Part shown: one piece after another, positions 60,552 to 64,000 of the stretch | How the letters are laid out: every line of letters begins with the position of its first letter | How positions within the stretch are numbered: position 1 is the stretch's first letter | Source of the DNA: Anaerobaca sp035448545 | GTDB taxonomy: Bacteria > Planctomycetota > Phycisphaerae > Sedimentisphaerales > Anaerobacaceae | DNA: 64,000 nucleotides | Reading direction: 5' to 3' | Assembly: GCA_035448545.1 (NCBI GenBank) | Contig: DAOTJE010000009.1 | Span: forward strand, 87,837 to 151,836 | Made by a program: the position numbers and the translations under genes | The notes under the pieces: model-generated | Told to the model about the DNA's origin: nothing | Database searches by the model: none | Seen by the model: the letters and a program-made list of their open reading frames with translations, nothing else

Positions 60552-60722
60552 TGCTCCGGTGTGTAGATCGTATCCTGCGTGTGTGGTCTGCAGAAACGAA
60601 GTGGTGCGATGGGGACGCAAGCAACGGAACGCCGAAACAACCGACCGGGACGCCTCGGCGACGGCGTGGTGCCGAGTTTGAGAAAATAGGTCTCCGCTGG
60701 TATTTCGTGTGGGAGGAATAGA

Positions 60723-60800
60723 ATAAAACTGAAAGGGAAAATCCTGACGCTCGTGTCGATCCCGCTGGCGGGATTGGCCATCGTTGCAGCCGGAAATGCA
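60723..60800 (+). pseudogene. Displaced N-terminal transmembrane segment of the chemotaxis receptor
   Basis: GGAGG (60712-60716) lies 6 bases before ATA 60723, which starts a reading KLKGKILTLVSIPLAGLAIV, a typical first transmembrane helix of a methyl-accepting chemotaxis protein. No ATG is present at that position. The helix is in a different frame from the main receptor frame (starting 60784), so a single-base shift must lie between about 60783 and 60810. Both defects together suggest mutation or assembly error. Confidence 0.7.
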
Positions 60801-62700
60801 GGTGCTGAGCAGCCGGGACGAGAGCCGCGTGGCGGAATTGGCCGCCACACACAGGGCGGAACTCGGTCAAGTGGCCCAGCGGGTGGAATCGGCGGCGGCC
60901 CAGTTCGACGATGCGGGTCGGCAGACCTACGCCGCCTTTGCACAGCAATACGGCCAATGGAAGCAATCGACCGACGCCGTCGTGCAGACGTCGCTGACCC
61001 TGACCAAGGAATTGTCACGCCGCCAGACGATCTATCAAGACGGCGTCAAGACATTCGGTGAGATGCGCCAGCAACTCGACGAGGTCGTCGGACTCATCGA
61101 GAAAGAGATTGAATCGCTTCGCGATGTGGAGGACAAGACGCGTCTGCTCGCTCTCTATGGAAGCATTGAGCTGCTGCTGAACGCGGACCGGGATGCCTAT
61201 CAGGCGCTCGTAGCCATGCTGGAGTTCTCGCAGGAAACCGACCTGACGCGTTTCCATGCGCTGGTGGAGACGTACAACAGCGAATTCGGCCAGGTTGTCG
61301 CACGTACACAACAGGCTTCGGCGGTCTTCACCGATGCGATGCGCACGGAATACAACGAGTTTGTCGACATCTGCAAACGCTGGCAGACACAGTGCAAGGA
61401 AGTGGCAGACATCACCGGCGCCAATATCCAGCGCATCGTCGCACGGCAGACGGAGGCGGAGAACAGCCGGAAGGCCTTTGCGCAGATGCGTGAGAGCATC
61501 GATGCGATGAGTGGCCAGATGGAAACCCGGATTGACGCACAGATGGCCAACATGGCGGATCACGGTCAGACGGCGCAGGCCCAGGCGGCGCGTCTGAACG
61601 CCAGCATGCGTCGCGCCAACACGCTCAGCCTGATCGCTGCCGCCTTGACCTTCGTGCTCGCGCTGCGTGTGGCGATCTGGCGAATTCGCCAAGTCGTCGC
61701 GACTCTGATTCATATTATGGAGGAACTCTTCAACGGGTCGCAACAAGTGGTCAGCGCCTCCAATCAGATTTCCGCAGCATCGCAGTCTCTCGCCGAGGGC
61801 GCGACCGAGCAGGCTGCCGGCTTGCAGGAAACCTCGTCGAGTCTCGAAGAGATGGCCTCGATGACCAAGCAGAACGCCAACAACGCACAGCAGGCTAATG
61901 CGCTGTCGGCGGAAGCACGCCAGGCCGCCGACACCGGCACCGAGTCGATGGCCCGGATGAACCGCGCGATCCACGACATCCAGAAAAGCTCCGACGAAAC
62001 CGCCAAGATCATCAAGGTGATCGACGATATCGCGTTCCAAACCAACCTTCTGGCGCTGAACGCGGCGGTCGAAGCGGCCCGCGCAGGCGAGGCCGGCAAA
62101 GGGTTCGCCGTGGTGGCCGAAGAGGTTCGCAACCTGGCGATGCGTTCGGCGGAGGCGGCCAAGAACACCGCCAACATGATCGAAGAGTCGGTCAAGAACG
62201 CTCGGAACGGCGTGGCAATCGCCGAGGAGGTCGGCGCCGTGCTCGCCCAGATCGTCCAGAGCATCGGCCAGACCACCAATCTGGTCAGTGAGATCGCGGC
62301 GGCCTCCCAGGAGCAGGCACAGGGTATCGATCAGGTCAATACGGCGGTGGCACAGATGGACAAGGTCACCCAGCAGAATGCCGCCAACGCGGAGGAATCA
62401 GCCAGCGCTTCGGAGGAGCTCAGCGCGCAGGCGGAGGGTCTGAACGACATCGTCAATCAGCTGGTTCGCTTGGTCGGTGACATTTCGAAAGGTGCGGGCA
62501 ACCAGAGCAGCCGTCACAAGACGAGCCGGAACAGGCGTTCCTCCCCCGCAAGCCGCCGCCTGAGGCCTTCGGATGCCGCATGGCACCAGATCGCCGAAGC
62601 AGGAAATCATACCGGCAGGCCGGTCCAGGGGGCTCGGACCGCACAGGACGCCATTCCACTCGAGGAAGCCGACGCCGATCTCAATGAATTCAACAATTGA
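60784..62700 (+). CDS. Methyl-accepting chemotaxis protein, disrupted at its 5' end
   Basis: A receptor of up to 638 residues as read from a TTG at 60784, which lacks the first transmembrane helix now found in another frame. Residues ~1-275 are a helical periplasmic sensor (LELAAT-like helices, QTYAAFAQQYGQWKQ). One transmembrane helix lies at ~280-300 (TLSLIAAALTFVLALRVAIW). No clear HAMP domain follows; the signalling domain begins at once with QQVVSASNQISAASQSLAEG and contains the conserved tip DIAFQTNLLALNAAVEAARAG and GKGFAVVAEEVRNLAMRS. No CheR-tethering pentapeptide is visible. Partner che genes are not in the window. It may be non-functional. Confidence 0.88.
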   Translation: MQPEMQVLSSRDESRVAELAATHRAELGQVAQRVESAAAQFDDAGRQTYAAFAQQYGQWKQSTDAVVQTSLTLTKELSRRQTIYQDGVKTFGEMRQQLDEVVGLIEKEIESLRDVEDKTRLLALYGSIELLLNADRDAYQALVAMLEFSQETDLTRFHALVETYNSEFGQVVARTQQASAVFTDAMRTEYNEFVDICKRWQTQCKEVADITGANIQRIVARQTEAENSRKAFAQMRESIDAMSGQMETRIDAQMANMADHGQTAQAQAARLNASMRRANTLSLIAAALTFVLALRVAIWRIRQVVATLIHIMEELFNGSQQVVSASNQISAASQSLAEGATEQAAGLQETSSSLEEMASMTKQNANNAQQANALSAEARQAADTGTESMARMNRAIHDIQKSSDETAKIIKVIDDIAFQTNLLALNAAVEAARAGEAGKGFAVVAEEVRNLAMRSAEAAKNTANMIEESVKNARNGVAIAEEVGAVLAQIVQSIGQTTNLVSEIAAASQEQAQGIDQVNTAVAQMDKVTQQNAANAEESASASEELSAQAEGLNDIVNQLVRLVGDISKGAGNQSSRHKTSRNRRSSPASRRLRPSDAAWHQIAEAGNHTGRPVQGARTAQDAIPLEEADADLNEFNN

Positions 62701-62720
62701 TGGACATGTCACCCGCAATG

Positions 62721-62764
62721 GCGAGGGCCGGCGAGGAGCTTCTATCGCCGGCCCTTGCTTTTTT
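62721..62764 (+). terminator. Rho-independent terminator after the chemotaxis receptor gene
   Basis: The 14-base stem GCGAGGGCCGGCGA (62721-62734) pairs with TCGCCGGCCCTTGC (62745-62758) with a single G-T type mismatch, followed by TTTTTT. It lies 21 bases after the stop codon. Confidence 0.92.
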
Positions 62765-62880
62765 CCTGCGCCGATCCGTTCCGTCTGTGCGTCGGACCGC
62801 AGGGAGAGAGAAGGCGATTGCTGTCATCCCAGACCAGCCACTCGAGAGGAGAAACCACGGGTCAAGCACAGAACCACGTC

Positions 62881-63348
62881 TCAGTACATCGTCGGAAAGC
62901 GACTGAGCGTCCAATAGGCGCACAAGGCTCTCATCTTCTCGAGAATGTCGGTGTAATCGCCTGATTTGACCATGTATCCGGCCGCTCCCAAGCCATAGAA
63001 CGTTGACACCTTCTCGACGTCGTGCGAATCGGCCAGAACCACGACCGGCACCATTTGAAGTTCGCGATCCTGTTTGACGACCTTCAGGAAGCCGGCTGCG
63101 CTCATTCGCGGCATGTCGAGATCAAGGAGAATCAGCCGGGGTTTCCCTGCACCATTGTGGCGCAGCCGGGCCAGTGCGCTCTCACAATCCATGGAGATCA
63201 CCAGGTGATCGAGCAGATTCAGTTCGCGGAAGACCCGACTGATGAGAACCGCCGATTGAAAAACACTCTCCACCAACATGATCGGTCCAAGTGCGGCCCC
63301 CCCCGCCGACTTGATCCTACCGACCGCGCTGTCCGCCATCATCTCCAC
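62881..63348 (-). CDS. Single-domain response regulator
   Basis: A stand-alone receiver protein of ~155 residues. GTG 63348 is 5 bases from GGAGG (complement of 63354-63358); ATG 63342 is an alternative with 11-base spacing. Long extension to 63660 is unlikely. The receiver contains IMLVESVFQSAV, where one residue of the usual acidic pair is Ser; the phospho-acceptor Asp in LILLDLDMPRMSAAGF; and VKSGDYTDILEKM with the conserved Lys. It faces away from the chemotaxis gene and could connect to it as a CheY-like output, or receive signals from the upstream kinases. Confidence 0.88.
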   Translation of the reverse strand: MEMMADSAVGRIKSAGGAALGPIMLVESVFQSAVLISRVFRELNLLDHLVISMDCESALARLRHNGAGKPRLILLDLDMPRMSAAGFLKVVKQDRELQMVPVVVLADSHDVEKVSTFYGLGAAGYMVKSGDYTDILEKMRALCAYWTLSRFPTMY

Positions 63349-63372
63349 AACGACCTCCGCTGACTCAGAGCG

Positions 63373-63453
63373 GCCGGTGACGCACCCGCGGCAATATGCT
63401 TCATCAAGGTGCCAATCATGTCTTTCCCACCCAAACCGGGATGCGTCACCGGC
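63373..63453 (-). promoter_or_regulatory. Long stem-loop in the leader of the single-domain regulator
   Basis: GCCGGTGACGCACCCG (63373-63388) pairs with CGGGATGCGTCACCGGC (63437-63453), a 16-base stem with one bulged base and a 48-base loop. It lies about 25 bases upstream of the GTG start on the minus strand. The loop has a nested GGCA/TGCC pair. No T run follows, so it is more likely a regulatory structure than a terminator. Confidence 0.55.
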
Positions 63454-64000
63454 GTTAGCAAGGTAAGCTATGGTAAGTATCGTTTTAAGTTGGGGTTCGT
63501 CCAAGGGATATAACACGCGACGCCGCAAGCAAACGGCTCTGCCGGATACAGCAAATTGCACCATCGCCCTTGCGCCCAGTCGGCTCCGGCCCAGGAATGC
63601 CGGCGGCAGCTCGCCGCCTTGCTCCGTCATAACACATTGCTGCGCAAGGAATTGCGCCATAACAACGACCGGGATGAATCGTACCGATCACCCCTGTCTG
63701 CGCAATCCGACCAGGATGGGTGCAATGAGACTGGCCCCGGACCACGCGATCGGAAGGAGAACCCCCTGCTGGGATGCAAGTCAAATGCCGCTGTGGCCCA
63801 AAGCCGCGGGGGACGTCCTCGCCAACATGCTTCCGGTCCAACACCACAGATCCCGGGGCTGGCGGAAGGAGTCCCCAGTCTCTCGAATCTCACGGTGTCA
63901 TCGGATCGGCCGCGCCTGTCCCCAATGGCTCTGTTCCAGGTCGAATGGTAACCGTCCGGCGAGGGACATCTTTTCGGTTCTTGCCGGAGCGGGATAATGC
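63454..64000. other. Terminal gene-free region
   Basis: About 550 bases at the right edge without a recognisable gene. Several open frames occur on both strands but have no domain, ribosome binding site or coding character, and they overlap one another. The leader of the minus-strand regulator probably begins here. Confidence 0.4.

Noticed and set aside
60605..60630. GGGGACGCAAGC resembles part of the c-di-GMP-I (GEMM) riboswitch core upstream of the chemotaxis receptor
   Set aside because: The other half of the consensus (GGCAAACC with a GNRA-type tetraloop) is absent and no complete fold could be drawn.
1..64000. CRISPR arrays, tRNA, rRNA and complete insertion sequences
   Set aside because: No regularly spaced repeats, no cloverleaf-type T-arm in intergenic regions, and no intact transposase were seen.

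Overview
The window looks like a chromosomal segment of a GC-rich, Gram-negative-type bacterium, most plausibly a planctomycete of the Phycisphaerae/Sedimentisphaerales kind. This is inferred from gene content, not from a marker gene. The clues are a Cys-type sulfatase, three DUF1080 (3-keto-glycoside) proteins, a Tat-secreted Gfo/Idh oxidoreductase, a DksA-like protein with half its zinc ligands missing, KdsA and a porin (so an outer membrane), and a palindromic AATTCGAAATCC-type intergenic repeat. No rRNA, tRNA or CRISPR array was found.

Layout. 1-4.4 kb: the 3' end of tsaD, then larB-nnrD and a sodium/solute symporter. 4.9-8.5 kb: one very large secreted multidomain protein whose two ends are copies of the same ~215-residue domain. 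8.7-11.9 kb: a galactokinase-family kinase and pyrK-pyrD. 11.9-19.4 kb: a secreted or carbohydrate block with a sulfatase, an M14 peptidase, a URO-D-family protein, a Gfo/Idh oxidoreductase and a DUF1080/TIM-barrel fusion; the last two suggest 3-keto-glycoside chemistry. 19.5-29 kb: small conserved genes, a SirB1-TPR protein, coaE, rho, valS and a bifunctional nuclease. 29-37 kb: a TPR lipoprotein with lspA, facing gpmI, then mutL-btuF-btuC-btuD with overlapping or abutting ends (cobalamin-type uptake). 37-45 kb: a DksA-like protein, yacG, a membrane protein, a CapD/FlaA1-type sugar epimerase, xerC, a radical SAM protein and kdsA. 45.4-50.6 kb: a candidate unannotated small basic ORF, a transposase remnant, a TRAP transporter (dctPQM) and a DUF1080 protein.

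50.8-63.5 kb is a signalling island. It holds a soluble multi-PAS histidine kinase, a double-receiver protein, a REC-PAS NarL-type kinase, two NarL-type regulators, a porin gene, a chemotaxis receptor and a divergent single-receiver protein. The order suggests one or two phosphorelays feeding LuxR-type transcriptional output. Several parts are degenerate: one receiver has Glu in place of the phospho-acceptor Asp, the porin carries an in-frame amber codon, and the chemotaxis receptor has an ATA where its ATG should be plus a frameshift. Either this island is decaying or the assembly has errors here.

Start codons were chosen from Shine-Dalgarno spacing wherever it was informative. Functions rest on motif recognition by eye; no database search was run.
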